A stretch of DNA of 64,000 nt from contig JAQOTA010000022.1 of assembly GCA_029532415.1 (NCBI GenBank), positions 434,001-498,000 of the forward strand, in the 5' to 3' direction. Position numbers and translations under genes: made by a program. The first letter of the stretch is position 1; each line of letters begins with the position of its first letter. This document shows positions 47,140 to 59,147 of this stretch, in pieces. The notes beneath the pieces were generated by a model. The model had not been told where the DNA came from and did not search any database. It saw only the letters and a program-made list of their open reading frames with translations. The stretch comes from Marasmius tenuissimus. Its lineage: Eukaryota > Basidiomycota > Agaricomycetes > Agaricales > Marasmiaceae.

Positions 47140-48514
47140 CACTGCGGGCATTTTGATGACCAGTAGGACATGACGTGCTTGTGTCCAGTGGGACATGACA
47201 GCACCTGGTCTTGTAAAGGACCTCTGTGACCGAAAACAAAGGATTGATGGTATTTTTCTCCCCTTTATTTTGTTTCAATCCGGGGCCTTCCGGGCCCTCT
47301 CTCCGATGATACATCAGTTTCCGGAGCGGACGGTCCACAATTCTGAGAGCGTTCGGGAAACTGGGAGGGAGTACGAGTCACCTGGACAGTGTCCGAGTCA
47401 AACTCCGCAAAGTCCGAGCCAGGCCACAGGAGGTACTCTGAGGTATTCCTGCAACTTCTTGGACACTATGCAGAAATAACATTGAAAAGTGATCGTGGTT
47501 CATTGTTAGGTAGTTAGAAGGATACTATGAGGGCCGCAGAGCCCATAAACCTCTGGTCTTCGAAAGGTATTATAACTATTATTTGTTGATACCCAACTAC
47601 ACCAAAGGTATCTACTATCAGCACTTACCAGCTCAGTGAGAGCTTCAACTAGAGTTTTTGAGCGAAGAATGCTAAGTGGAATTGACTAGGATCTGGAAAG
47701 GTTGAGACCTGAAGGCTGAAGTTATACATGGATGATATACACGTGACTATCACCTATAGCAGGATATTCCTTAGCCTGGCTAGCCGTCTGTAATACTAAC
47801 ACAGAAGATAAGTTGTTCTGTCGTATTACAGCCTGGTGCCCAGGGAGGGGGGTACTGTCGTGCTCGGCTAATTTCAAACTCCGCCCTCAGGTGCTCGCTG
47901 CAGCGCTCAGTGACGATATTGATAAGATAGGGTACATCTTATCAATGAACTCTCCACCCAACTCGAAAGCCACGAAAACGTCCAATCCTTCAGATAACTT
48001 TGTGTTTCCATATCTTATCTATGCTGAAGTCATTGATGACAATATTTCCAACTAAAAACCGGATAGACAGAAAGAAAACCCGATGTCGAGACTCAATACA
48101 TTCAAGTTTATTGGGGAGCCAGTTATCTGAGTCCTCTTGTCATACTTACGGGTTTTTGTAGCTTTTTTTCAAGGCATTCAAGTACTACACGCTGACTCTG
48201 AATAATGAGGGGAACAACCAGTGAGTTGATTCAGATCAAGTCAAACACTGACTGAGCGGCTGCGCTGCATTGGGCGCTCGTGGGCGGAGTCTGAAATTAG
48301 CCGAGCACGACGGTACCCCCCTCCCTGGGTGCCAGACTAGGACGTCCAGACAGCTCGAACTCCCATGCTCCGCGACTCTCTCACAATACTGGATGAAAAA
48401 TACAATATCTATTCTTTGTTTTCGGGTCACAGTGGTCCTGTACAAGACCCGATGCCGTGATGCCCTACTGGACACAAGCATGTCATGTCCTACTGGTCAC
48501 CAAAATGCCTGCAG
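47140..48514. mobile_element. Nested palindromic element inside the long-TIR element
   Basis: The outer arms 47140-47243 and 48411-48514 are inverted copies (shared GACCAGTAGGACATGAC). Moving inward, 47832-47912 and 48247-48336 are also inverted copies (shared CGTGCTCGGCTAATTTCA). The two matched blocks are about 75 bp apart in the right arm but about 590 bp apart in the left arm, so the left arm contains an extra segment (about 47260-47830). The loop (47920-48240) has no coding capacity. Confidence 0.7.
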
Positions 48515-48735
48515 TGTGTGCTGATATTGGTGATTCTTTTGTGCCTCATTGACGTAGCATGTATGCCTTAGTCCCAGCTCATTGCTTGCGATCATAGTAG
48601 CTGAATCGCATGCTCTTTGTCCAGTGACCACCACCATCTACTCTTTTTTGTTGCTGCAACATTTGTGAATCCCTACTGTTGGAGCATAGGGTAAGTTGAG
48701 AATGTTCAAGACTTGGTTTTATCAATCTAATTGGA

Positions 48736-51700
48736 TTATCAACCATTTTTTGGATGCAGAAATGCCTGAGACCCGCAAGGAAAGAGGCCATGTGCTCACA
48801 ACACAGCATTCTATTAAGCTTGTTCAAGAGATAAATGGGGGTGCTCCGCTTTGTGTTGTTGACTTGTGGGCAGATTATACCAACAAAGAGGCAGCAAAAG
48901 AGGGAGTGAATACACCTGCCAGACGTGGATATGTTGATAGGATTGGACCTGGATCAAAACTTGAACGAGGGCCCAAGAGCAATCAAAAGCGGCTGTATCC
49001 CCCTATCCTCCGACAACAATATCTCAAATCCAGGAAAAAGCTAACCTCAACTGAACTCTTGAAGGGGCTACAAGTACAGGGACCCCAATCAATATCTGGG
49101 ACAGACCGTTCGATGGTTGTGGACCTTGGGGGTGTGATATTGCAGGTGATTTTATTTTTCATGAGCCCGGATATCTCTATTGCTTATTTCGATCTGTTAG
49201 GTTCAATACTTGCTTCATACATCTCCTCAACTCTACAGCTCGGAGCAATGGGACGTCATTAAAAGAGTCCACAAAAATGTTTGTATTGTCCAGTGTCTCC
49301 ACCTATAAATGGTTTGTCTTTACTCTTCAATTCAGGACCGTGCTTTCAAGGTTGGCCTCACAATTGAGTTTGAGACTCATGTTCTTGCATTCACAACAAA
49401 AGATCTGCTCTTCAAGGTTTTCTCTCTATGTCTACTCATTGATTGGAGCTTACAGCTTACATTAGCCGCTTGGTGGACTTCAATGGATGACATTGATCAA
49501 CTTCCCAATGTTTTTCATGACTACCCTCAGTTTCTTGAGGCAATGGCAGCTTGGATTGAGGAAGAGTTCATGAATGGTAATGGTGACAGAAGTGGAGTCA
49601 AGCTTGCTTTCACTGCATTTCGGGGGTGATGCATGGGGCAGGTGTTTATACAACGAGTGAAGTCTTCTGGGTGGCTGGAATATCACCATTGCTACTTGCA
49701 ACAGAGGTTTTCATGAACCTGTCCCATGTTGCAAGATTGATCCTTGCTTTCTATACATTTGTGGCAAGAATGTATGATGATGAATTCTGGTATGGCCACT
49801 ATCAACCTGATTTCTTGTCTACAAATTGATATTGCTCTAGGCAACCTGCCATGTATGGCACAGTCCTTGCACCAATGGTTGCACACCATGAGAAGTATGC
49901 TGGCTTCCTCACTGTATATGCCCAGAATGAATCACGATGTACATACTGGGAATATGAGCTGGTCCAGAATTTCAAGGTATGTCTTCTCTATGTCATATTT
50001 AGCTTTGATACATACAATTCCTGTAGAATGAACTCTCCAGTTTGGGAAAACAGCCTCAAACCTGGAGACGAGGAGATTCTGATATTGAGCTGTTTGATCC
50101 TTTTGAACCTGAACATGTCAAATGTGCCCTGAAAGTGTCAAAGGCCAACCTTGGTCATTTGGTCTTTGGTGACTCATTGTGGACATCACTTCATCAAGAG
50201 GTGCCAGTAGAATTGGATCCTATTACAAAGTTATTCATTGACCACCGTGAGTTCACTATACTATTGCTGGTTTCTGTAGTTTTTCAGGAATGAATAACTC
50301 AATAATCCAACAGAGGTTATACGGAACAGCACAGCTGTGGCACCACCAACATTTCTTAGCCCAGGAGCATATCTAGAATTATTCCCAGAGAACAAGAAAC
50401 GCAAAACACACCCTACAATTTACTACCAGTGCAAGTCTCAGATATGGACCCTCCTTCCCAATTTCCCTTCCAATTGTTGTCATACACGGAGAACAACTAA
50501 GAAGACACAGCCTCAATTAAGGTATGAGTTTGAACACCTATATGAATTAGCAGCATAGTTGACATCAGTTAACAGTGCTCAATCTGCAACTGAGGAGTCT
50601 AGCAATGACAGCAGCCAAGATACAGATGATGGAGATGGTGATGAGTATTGTGGTTTGAACAATGGTAAAGAAGTACAACTCATGCTCAAAGCTGCTCACC
50701 ATGAGAAGTTGTTTCACACCATCATCCACAAGAAAACCAATGATGCGGCCATTGACCCATTAGAGTACTGTGGCAATGGCAGGCACATCAAGGGTCCTGG
50801 TGGAAAGACAGTGTACACCTTTGTTGTTGGTGGTCAATTGTTCATTTTTCTGACAATTTTACTACAAGTCTGTCAGTATGCACTGGCAATCCAACCCTTC
50901 CAGAGTATTTGCTAATTCACGATGCAAAACGTGAATATCGTAAGAAAAACAAGTAGTACTTTACTCCTGGAGTGGTAAAGTGAGCAATGTCAAAGGCCCT
51001 CATTAAAAGGTGTGCTATTGTCATCCAACGGCGACTTGATGCACATACTTCATATCTTTCAGAAATCTCATCATCCCATCCAACATCACGACCCTTGTCA
51101 CCCACTATCCCATTGTCATCCCATCACTCATCACCAACTCTTCCACCAACATCACGACTCCCCTCACCTTCCATTGCATCATCATCCTCATCACCTCCAA
51201 TCTCACCAGTAATACCATCCTTGTCGCTACCAGGACCTTCCTCAGCAATAATTCCACCTGTGTCACCAGAGCCAATGCGCAAGCCAAAGCGACGGCTTAG
51301 TGAAGACAAACATTTGATTTTAGGTTATGACCTAATGGGGAGAAGCTCGAAAAGATTGCGTAGTTCTTGTCATACTCAAGATGGTTTATAATACATAACA
51401 AATTCTCCATTATTTTGATCAATGGTGATTTTACTTGGTACTAATACAGGGTGAACTGGAATTCATATTCAAGTCCTCGTCCTCTGGCAGCAAACCAACA
51501 CCTTCCCCTGTGGACTTTCAGAAAGCTCGGCAGAGACAATTAGCGGCTGTCTGTGATATGAAAGATGGGCCTTGGAATCTGCCTCTTGATCTGGAGGCTG
51601 ATGATGTGCTCGACTTTCTCAGCCCATTTCTCCCCAACTTGATTCAATACCTCTGCTCCCTCGAGGATGTTCTCAACAAGAATTTTGTTCCAGGGGAGTC

Positions 51701-52535
51701 TCCAGAGCACCAACAGTATCTGCCACAGTTGATACCTCTTGTCAGTGCAGGACAGCGTGGGCTGGAGATCTCAGCTGGGGTACTGGAGTATCCAACCCCT
51801 ACCTTCGCTGAGTATCTGTGTAGACTCTGTCCAGACAGAAGCAAAGGAAAGGATTCAGCCATTAATCACACACTATACTTTGGTCAGTTGCTCATTCTAT
51901 ACTACCATTGCCCTTATACTTACTGATGCCTATTACTATCTAGTGACCCGTTCAACTATCAGCCAGGACGTGCTTCAGTCCTGGGGCAAACCTTCCAAGA
52001 GACCCCTTCCTGCCTCACAGTCTCACACCCAGGTCATTGAGGAGGAACACAATAGTATCGCAGATTTCTCTTCAAGTGGTGTGGAACGTGATTACAGTTC
52101 CATTGACAACAATGGACTGGAATCAGATAGTAGCTCATCTTCATCAGATGTGTTAAGTGCTGACATTGAGGTTGTAGCTGCCAAGCCATCACGCAAGCTG
52201 AGGAAGCACAGTAAGACATTCCAATTTCTATGTGGTTCTGAGATATCTGTTAATGACTCTTCCACACAGAGCCAGTCACTGAGCCAGTCACCTACATCAG
52301 CACCGACTCAGAAGATGGCTTGGGTGGTGGCTCCAACTTCCACAGTCCAGACCATGTGCACAACTCTCCAACGTACAACAACACTGACACTGAGCAGGAA
52401 GACATCGAGGTATCAGCAATGTTTCATTCCATGGCTTCTGTATCCGAGCGCGCCTCTTTGCCCCTGGTTGCTATGAACGATTCAACAATCATCTATGATC
52501 CTTACAAAGGCTACATCCCAGATGTTAGATTCTAG
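48736..52535 (+). other. Cargo/coding region of the long-TIR element, unrecognised
   Basis: Plus-strand frames separated by short intron-like gaps form a chain. About 48760-49145 has NGGAPLCVVDLWADYTNKEA. About 49335-49628 has EAMAAWIEEEFMNGNGDRSG. About 49640-49705 has VKSSGWLEYHHCYLQQ. About 49830-49975 has HEKYAGFLTVYAQNESRC. About 50030-50520 has FEPEHVKCALKVSKANLGHL. About 50560-50850 is an acidic Ser/Asp stretch then GNGRHIKGPGGKTVYTF. About 51450-51890 has PWNLPLDLEADDVLDFLSPF. About 52000-52535 is Ser-rich. They may be one large spliced gene or two. I recognise no family, and no DDE/RNase H triad could be identified by eye. Confidence 0.45.
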
Positions 52536-52798
52536 ATGACATGTATTTCTTGGTTAATGATCTTGCACAAATACTACGCTCTTTACCTACCATCCAGTTG
52601 TTTTAGTCAATGGTGATACCTTCATGTGGTTGTTGCTCGCCAGCCTGATCTCATCTATACTGTACATACAACTGCTCACTGTCTACCGCCATTCCTTCCT
52701 TTGGCGATATTGTACGTATCGTACTAGCATGGCTATTCATACAATCAAGTAATCACCTGCTGTTCTTTTAACCATGCCACCAATTGAAACCCTGTCTT

Positions 52799-53129
52799 TA
52801 ATGATATTGCTGTGGAAGAGTCAAAGCCACTCAGAAATGTTAGCTACTTGGCTGTCACAATCCTTATATGTATTCAAGGATATCCTGATACTTAGCTTAG
52901 CTTAGAAAACTAAGCCTGACCTGTGGGATGCACCTGAAGGTGCGGGAGACGTGTGGGAAACAGGTAGGTGCCTAAGCGGAGATGTCGGATATCCCCCGCG
53001 GAACCGGGTCATCCCCCCCGCACAGCAATATCTCCCCCCCGGTAATGATTCACAAGGTCGTATACTACGGGGGGAACAGAAAATCGGTCCGGGGGGAAAA
53101 AATAATTTTTTCCCATTTGGACACTCATA
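52799..53129. repeat. Right terminal inverted repeat
   Basis: Reverse complement of 46761-47096 with few differences: a shorter G/C tract, a three-base insertion beside GTATACTACG, and single-base changes such as GAGACGTGTGGG against the complement of CCCACACATCTC. High similarity between the ends suggests fairly recent activity. Confidence 0.9.
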
Positions 53130-53135
53130 CTCTTC

Positions 53136-55605
53136 CTCGGATACTCACCCCCGCGAAAAGGAGTCAGTACTCGATCGGTACAGATGGCGCTCAGATCGAG
53201 CTCATCAGACAGAGTGTGTCACACACAGTGTAAGTGACAGAATCAAGGGCAGGGTCCGGGCCACAATGACGCCCTCCGGGCAGTCGAAGAAAGTATTTTT
53301 CGGGTGTGATTAGTGACGGGTGACACCCCTTCCTGTTGCGCATTGTTTGGGCCAGACTTTTTCTTCCTCCCCATCATCACGCTGTTTCGTGAACCGTCGT
53401 CAACCCCAGGTCCACCCTTCATCGACATCACGATCCATGATCTACCTCTTTGTATTCCTTTCAATTAACCCTCGCGACTGAGTTACTAAGGCTCCAGAAA
53501 ATGACATGTCTGGATGAGTACCCAGGGGAGGATATCATGTACGGGACGGCTTTTCTCTTTCTGCTCAGACCAGCTCGGCTGACGCGATTTCAGTATCTTC
53601 AGCGCGTATCTATCATGATCGAGCGGACGGGGTTTTGCCAGGGCTCCAGTTGGAAAACATAATAACGCGAGGGCGTTGCCGTTTACTTATTCAGAGGCTT
53701 AGGGCTGAACAAAACACAAGAGGCCAACGTTCAACCACAACCAATCAGTGCGTGAAGCTCGTTGCTCTATTCCTTCTCACTCGACTCACCCTAATCTATC
53801 TTGGCTCTTTTGGCGAGTTTTAGGTTAACAAAGCCCGAACCCGAACATGATAGCACACTCATCGCATTATAGGCTCTCAGTTGTAACTTGTAACTTGTTT
53901 AACCCGACAAAGATACGGTACGTGCTCGCTTTGATCTCACAGAAAGTGCCCAACTAAGTCAGTTCTTCTAAGATATGCGCAAAGGCACTGGCAAGGCCTT
54001 CGCATATACCCCTGTATCGTGCGTTGATAAGGGATTCCATTTAGCGTAAAATGTAGATAACCAGGACTTACCATTTGATCCCAACCCGGAATGTGATTCC
54101 GTTGATTTAATCTCGATATCGTAGTGTTATAAGTCAAACTGTCAGCATTGCCTGATACATGAACCAGTTGAGTCTTGACAGTCTCACGGGCATAAGAGAT
54201 ATTTATCTGTTATGCTCACCATTGTTATTCAAGGACCCGTAACAGGCCTACCTATCTGTGTCGCACAATGCCGCATAACTGACACATTTTCAGCATGTTT
54301 TGTGAGCCCGAGAGGGAGGACGGTTGTTTGGTGCCTTGGCATACACCCACACAAGGAATACCTTATGATTCACTGTCCAGACTTCTGACTTCAAGCATCG
54401 ATGATCGAGATATTCCTGCTCCTTCAAGTACTATACTACAGTACTAGGCAATAGACGGCGCATATTCCGAGTCAGCACGTTCGGGTCAACCTCACGACTT
54501 TCTCTTGTTCCCCCCTCTTGCCGGTAGTAAGTCTTCGGGTGCATATCCTACGGAATTGATTTATAGTCCTCGCGATGTGGGAGTCCAGCGAGCTTGTCAA
54601 CCGTCGATGTTCAGAGCAAGTTTAGTACGGTTCCATGGGCCAGGCGCAGCCTAATTAAGCTCGCATGATGCACGTCTGATGTTGGCACTGTTGACACCTT
54701 GAAAGAGACTCATACTGTGTCTTGTTATGCAATTTTTCCGCTAATTTCTGAGCTCAAGGGGATGGTAGCTGGGCTCAAAAAAACATATCATCGTTGAATC
54801 TGGCATATCCGAATAGTAAAAACTGAAGCACTCCGACCCATTTCCGGATGTCCCCCGAACCAGCCCGCTTCGTTGCTGTCAACGTTACTTCCGAACACCA
54901 TCAAAAGCTTCTGGCCGTCTTCTGTGCCTCTTTACGAGAGATCGGTTGTACCCATCGACTCTGGACTCCGCGAAAAGTCCCGGATTGAGAACATGATTTC
55001 ACGTAACGAGCTAACCATCTGTGCCATAATCCCGTTCTCTCAACATCGTTTCGTCGACACGGAAACGGTACCTGGGCCTAGGGCCAAATTGCTGTGAGGT
55101 AACTTGTGCAGGTACATGCCAAAAATCAACATTTTTTGACTCCAACGATTTGTCTATAGAAGCGCATGAGGAACTCCGGTTATGAATGCGAGACCGTTAC
55201 AGTCGTCCATTGTCGTTGGATGAGAAGCCAAGGACTTGAGAAGCAGAAGTCAGAGATCGATGATGGGCAACGCCTATCATGCGCGTCGAACACGAATGGT
55301 TGATGCTCTCTTCTGAAGATTGGTACGATGTTCTCCCGCCACGCTGCAGCCTGTCTTTGAATTGAACAACTTGAGATTAAATTTGCCGGGGATAGGTTGA
55401 TAGATATTCACACAACAGCAAGTCAGGTTGAGGTTCCGAGATTACTGGACCAGGACCAGGACCAATCAGGGCCTGGGACAATCCTGGCCCACCGTCCCAG
55501 GCGCGCCTTTGACTCTAATCACCCACTTTCAAGTTCAGTGTTGTTGAAATAGCCCTCGTCTTCATCGTCTCACTGCAAAACTCTTGTTTGTTTTCCTCAG
55601 CACAT
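53136..55605. other. Intergenic, 2.5 kb, no gene seen
   Basis: Only short frames on both strands, none with recognised motifs. No RNA gene or repeat structure found. Confidence 0.45.
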
Positions 55606-58152
55606 CATGGAAAATGTAAAGGATCCGTAAGTTCGACACGTCTCTCGCTGACTTTCACTCCCAAGACTTCCTCCGACCTATTTAGGCACCAATGGGGGCC
55701 GCAAAACGACGTTTCCAATCCGGTTCACCGTCAGCAAGTCGCAGAGGACTTCGACCCCGTCTCCACGACGAGTCCTTGGATATCACTAGACGAGGTTGGC
55801 TGGGACCTTTTACAATCGACGTGAGTTTTCCTGTTCCATACACCACTTCATTGTCTTATTGTATCCATCATTGTGTTTTATATAGGGTCCCCTTCAATGT
55901 AAATGAAAATAACTTGAATACGGCGTACACGACGACCCCCGCCACTATTCCCACGTCTTTGAGCCAGCCGCTCGTCTCTCAGGCACAAAATCTACAGGTC
56001 TCAGAGAATAACTGTGACTGCGCCGAGTACCTTCATGTGCGACACCAATCCCGCTGACTTGGACCGTTACAACTACCCGTCGACGGTCAACAACGACCCA
56101 GTGCCCTTACATTGGCCAGACCATCTCACGGGTCTTCAGCAACTTCCACGAGGCCTAGATATCACAGTTAGACTCGCACCAAGGGAACCCTATGCGACCT
56201 TTCGTCAGGTCGCAACGCTCGACCACACCCCTACCAATCACACTTGCTAGTTAGTTATCATCCCAGAGAAACCAAAGCTGTTGACCCGCAGTCTCTCTCT
56301 CCCGTAGTCCAAACACACCTGCAAGCTCAGCAAGCTATCATAGCTCCCTTGACGATCCGTCGGTGCAAGTAATCCCCAACGTCTTCAACAACACGTACAA
56401 CACGAGGATATACCACTTGCACCGTCCACCCCCTCTCGACCACTTACACCACCCACCTCTATTTACACCACATGAGGTTCAGATGCACCCGATTTCTCAA
56501 GATGCACCACCTCGACAATGGGAAATGTGGTGTAAGATGGTAGTTCAAAGTTGCCAATTCAGGAATGTAGCTGAAGCGGAACCAAGGCTCGAGCCTGCTC
56601 ACCTTAAATAGACCCCAGTTCGACAGGGTTCAACGTCTCCCTTCCCCCCCGTCGCCAGCACTCGTCGTGGTGTGAAAAGATCACGTATGTATATATTTTG
56701 GCATAGATTTTGACCTTGAGCTCATCACTATGCCGTATTGCTGACAGCATATGGCTATGGTGTTGATCTTAGTTAGTATACTAGTACTTACTATAGCCAC
56801 TTTGCACAATGGTCTATAAATTATCTGCGAAATTCAGTTTGATTACGATTCAGTACGATGGCCAACGTTCCTTTAAGTCACTCACCTATACTTGATTGTG
56901 GCGCGCCGCGCGACTGGAAGGTCAAGAACGAGGACCGTTAAGCAACGCCAGTCCCGGATGGCCCGGTAAAGATCAATGTAAGCTCTTAATCATACAGCTG
57001 TCATTATCTACTAAGTTTGAAACGGGCCACGAGTCCGTCCTTTTCACGGAATGCTGCGCTAATATGCGATGGCCATATAGCGCATAAGGTGCATCTACAT
57101 TTATGCCTTCTTAGTCCAGCAGGAGCGCGGCTGCCATACTAGCGCTTGCTTAAAGCGTGTTGCGTCAAGTTCAACTCCCCCGCTACACCTCCATGGTTTT
57201 TCTCGAACACCTTTGCAGGCGATCCAAAAGCTTGCAGTATTTTTAAGGTACTAGTATACTTCTGTAATTACCTTCCGTTATATGACAATGACATCTCAGT
57301 TGAAAGTTAGACTAACTTCACTCGCAGCACTGCATTGCTGACAGGCGAGTAATTTTGGGAACTTTGTGATAATCATGCGAAGTAACAGCCCAAGCACATA
57401 GAGGCGACTCAGAGAGTTCCCGAAAGGGAAAGTAGGCACGCCGTCGGGCACATCGTCTGATTTATCTCACCCCACTTTCAGAGACTACTCACACCACCAC
57501 CGCCTTCACACGTGGTCTTTTCACGTGGTGTATCTGGGGAATTCGGGTGCATCTGAGGACCATATGGTGTAAGTAAGGGTGGGTGGTGTAAGTGGTCGGG
57601 AGGGGGTGGACGGTGCAAGTTGTCAATCCCGTACAACACCGGGGTTTCATTTCCAACCGACCCAGCGGCGGTTGCCGGTCCCACCGAGATGAAGACTGGC
57701 TACCACGCCGCTCTCTATTCTGACCATGCCAACGGCAGTGGTCATCGTCTCAGTGCAGAGGCAGCAAATGTGGCGATGACTCGCCGCGCCAGACCACAAG
57801 TCCACCCCCGCTACTTCTGCAGTTTCCCAGGATGTACCTCCCTAGGGTTCACTGCGAGACATAACCTAGACTGTAAGTCTTCAAGACCTCATTGATTATC
57901 AGTTGGGTATTTATTTTGATCACGGACGAACGGCAGATTACATTCGCATGCACAAAGGGGAGACCCTTTGAGTGTGAGCGTTGTGGATACAGATTTCGGT
58001 CACAAAGTGACCTCCAACGGCATCGGAAGCGAAAGAGACCGTGCCAGAGACGCGAGGCGGAGATCTCGGAGGGTAGCGTACCTCCTCTCTGCGACGACCC
58101 GACTCTCCCATTAGTTTCCTTGTCCCACGGGTCTGGGGGTCGACTTCAGTGA
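55606..58152 (+). pseudogene. C2H2 zinc-finger protein gene, probably damaged
   Basis: Plausible first exons start at 55606 (MENVKDP, then HQWGPQNDVSNPVHRQQV, then VPFNVNENNLNTAYTTT). Further on, CDTNPADLDRYNYPSTVNND and a His/Pro-rich stretch LHRPPPLDHLHHPP appear in other frames. At the 3' end are two zinc fingers: YFCSFPGCTSLGFTARHNLD then YIRMHKG, and FECERCGYRFRSQSDLQRH. Damage: where the first finger needs its first His the codon is TAC (one change from CAC); the linker lacks two bases (GGGGAGACCC), which shifts the frame before RPFEC; and about 56640-57470 has no coding signal. The family is fungal C2H2 regulators, presumably nuclear. Exon joins are uncertain. Confidence 0.5.
56414..57640. 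repeat. Inverted repeat within the zinc-finger region
   Basis: The ~110 bp His/Pro-rich coding segment at about 56414-56525 recurs inverted at about 57525-57630. Plus strand reads LHRPPPLDHLHHPP, minus strand LHRPPPPDHLHHPP. The two copies are about 1 kb apart and about 85% similar by eye. Confidence 0.7.
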
Positions 58153-59147
58153 AACTAATCACCTTTGTCGTACATTTGCGTGTGATTGAGGATGTTGCCT
58201 TCGCCTTCTGATAAACAAATTCTTCAGGGCTCAGGAAGTATAGAGTTCAAAGTTGAAGCTTGAAGTGTCATACCATCTGGATGTGCCGGTTGAGCAGATC
58301 GCCCTTTCCAAGATGATGTCGCAAGGTTCAAGTAAACCACGGAGCAGCTGTCTTGTATCACCAAGCTTGAAAATGCAGCCTTCAGGCAGGTACCTAGAGT
58401 CGGTGAAATGTCGAACCTTCACTGCGTCATCCGAAATCAAGTCCATTATGGGCGGCGCAATGCAAGTTCTCTTGAAGCTGATCGAGTCAAGTTTAGCCAT
58501 GTAGATTACAAAGAAAGAGTGCCTTCGAGGTTTGCCTCATTCAGGATTCGCATGAGCGAGAGGAAGAGAGAAGGAAAAAAGTGCTCCTCGCCGAATTAGC
58601 CTGTATCAGTTTCCGATTATAGTAAGTACCGGTAAAGCGGCCTTTGTCTAAATCCCGGTCCGAGTCCCACATTTTACGCTTAATTCTGGCTATTTTTGGC
58701 CGTTGAGAAAGTTAGACTCAGCATCACGCGAATCCGAACGACTTGCAAGAACTCACTGAAATCTCCCCAGATCCTTCAATGGTTCGAACGTTCGAGCTAC
58801 GATCGCTTGGCTCTATAACCTTCTTGCTGCTCATTACTTCTCGATTCTTCGATGACGGTCAAATAAACTGCAGATTGTCAGGGACAGTCAGGCTTAACCT
58901 CAGACAATGGGTCAAAAATCCAATCTCAAGCGCACCCTATTCCTCAAATTTTTCCTCTCCCTCACATATTCCCCACCAACACTTGCATTCGAAGCAATTT
59001 CCATGGTCTAGTGGAACAAGTCTATCCCTGTCTCAGGCCCGAGGAGCGATGAGTTTGCCAGCGGGACAATCAGAGACATTTAAGTGATAGGGGAGATTCG
59101 ACGAGTCTCCATATCAGAATGTCGACCCTTCGACTTGCTCACTAACC
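58153..59147. other. Intergenic, no supported gene
   Basis: Frames on both strands around 58231-58600 have no recognised motif. Region upstream of K3. Confidence 0.4.

Larger units (their letters stand above)
46761..53129. mobile_element. DNA transposon-like element with ~335 bp terminal inverted repeats
   Basis: The two ends are long inverted repeats, 46761-47096 (336 bp) and 52799-53129 (331 bp). The termini read TATGAGTGTCCAAATGGG inward from each side. CTCTTC directly precedes the left end (46755-46760) and directly follows the right end (53130-53135), a candidate 6 bp target duplication. The total length is 6369 bp. The interior (48.7-52.5 kb) is visibly more AT-rich than the flanks and carries a chain of intron-split frames. 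I recognise no transposase, integrase or polymerase. Long TIRs plus 6 bp duplications occur in more than one eukaryotic superfamily, so I assign none. Confidence 0.85.

Noticed and set aside
51012..51391. Pro/Ser/His-rich frames suggesting a separate gene
   Set aside because: They arise from a CATCA/CACC-type simple repeat inside the long-TIR element.
46761..53129. Assignment of the element to KDZ, CACTA/Plavaka, hAT or Polinton groups
   Set aside because: No diagnostic protein motif was seen and the candidate 6 bp duplication alone does not decide; left unassigned.
57120..57200. Possible tRNA with GTTCAACTCC
   Set aside because: The T-arm stem does not pair and no acceptor or anticodon arm can be drawn.
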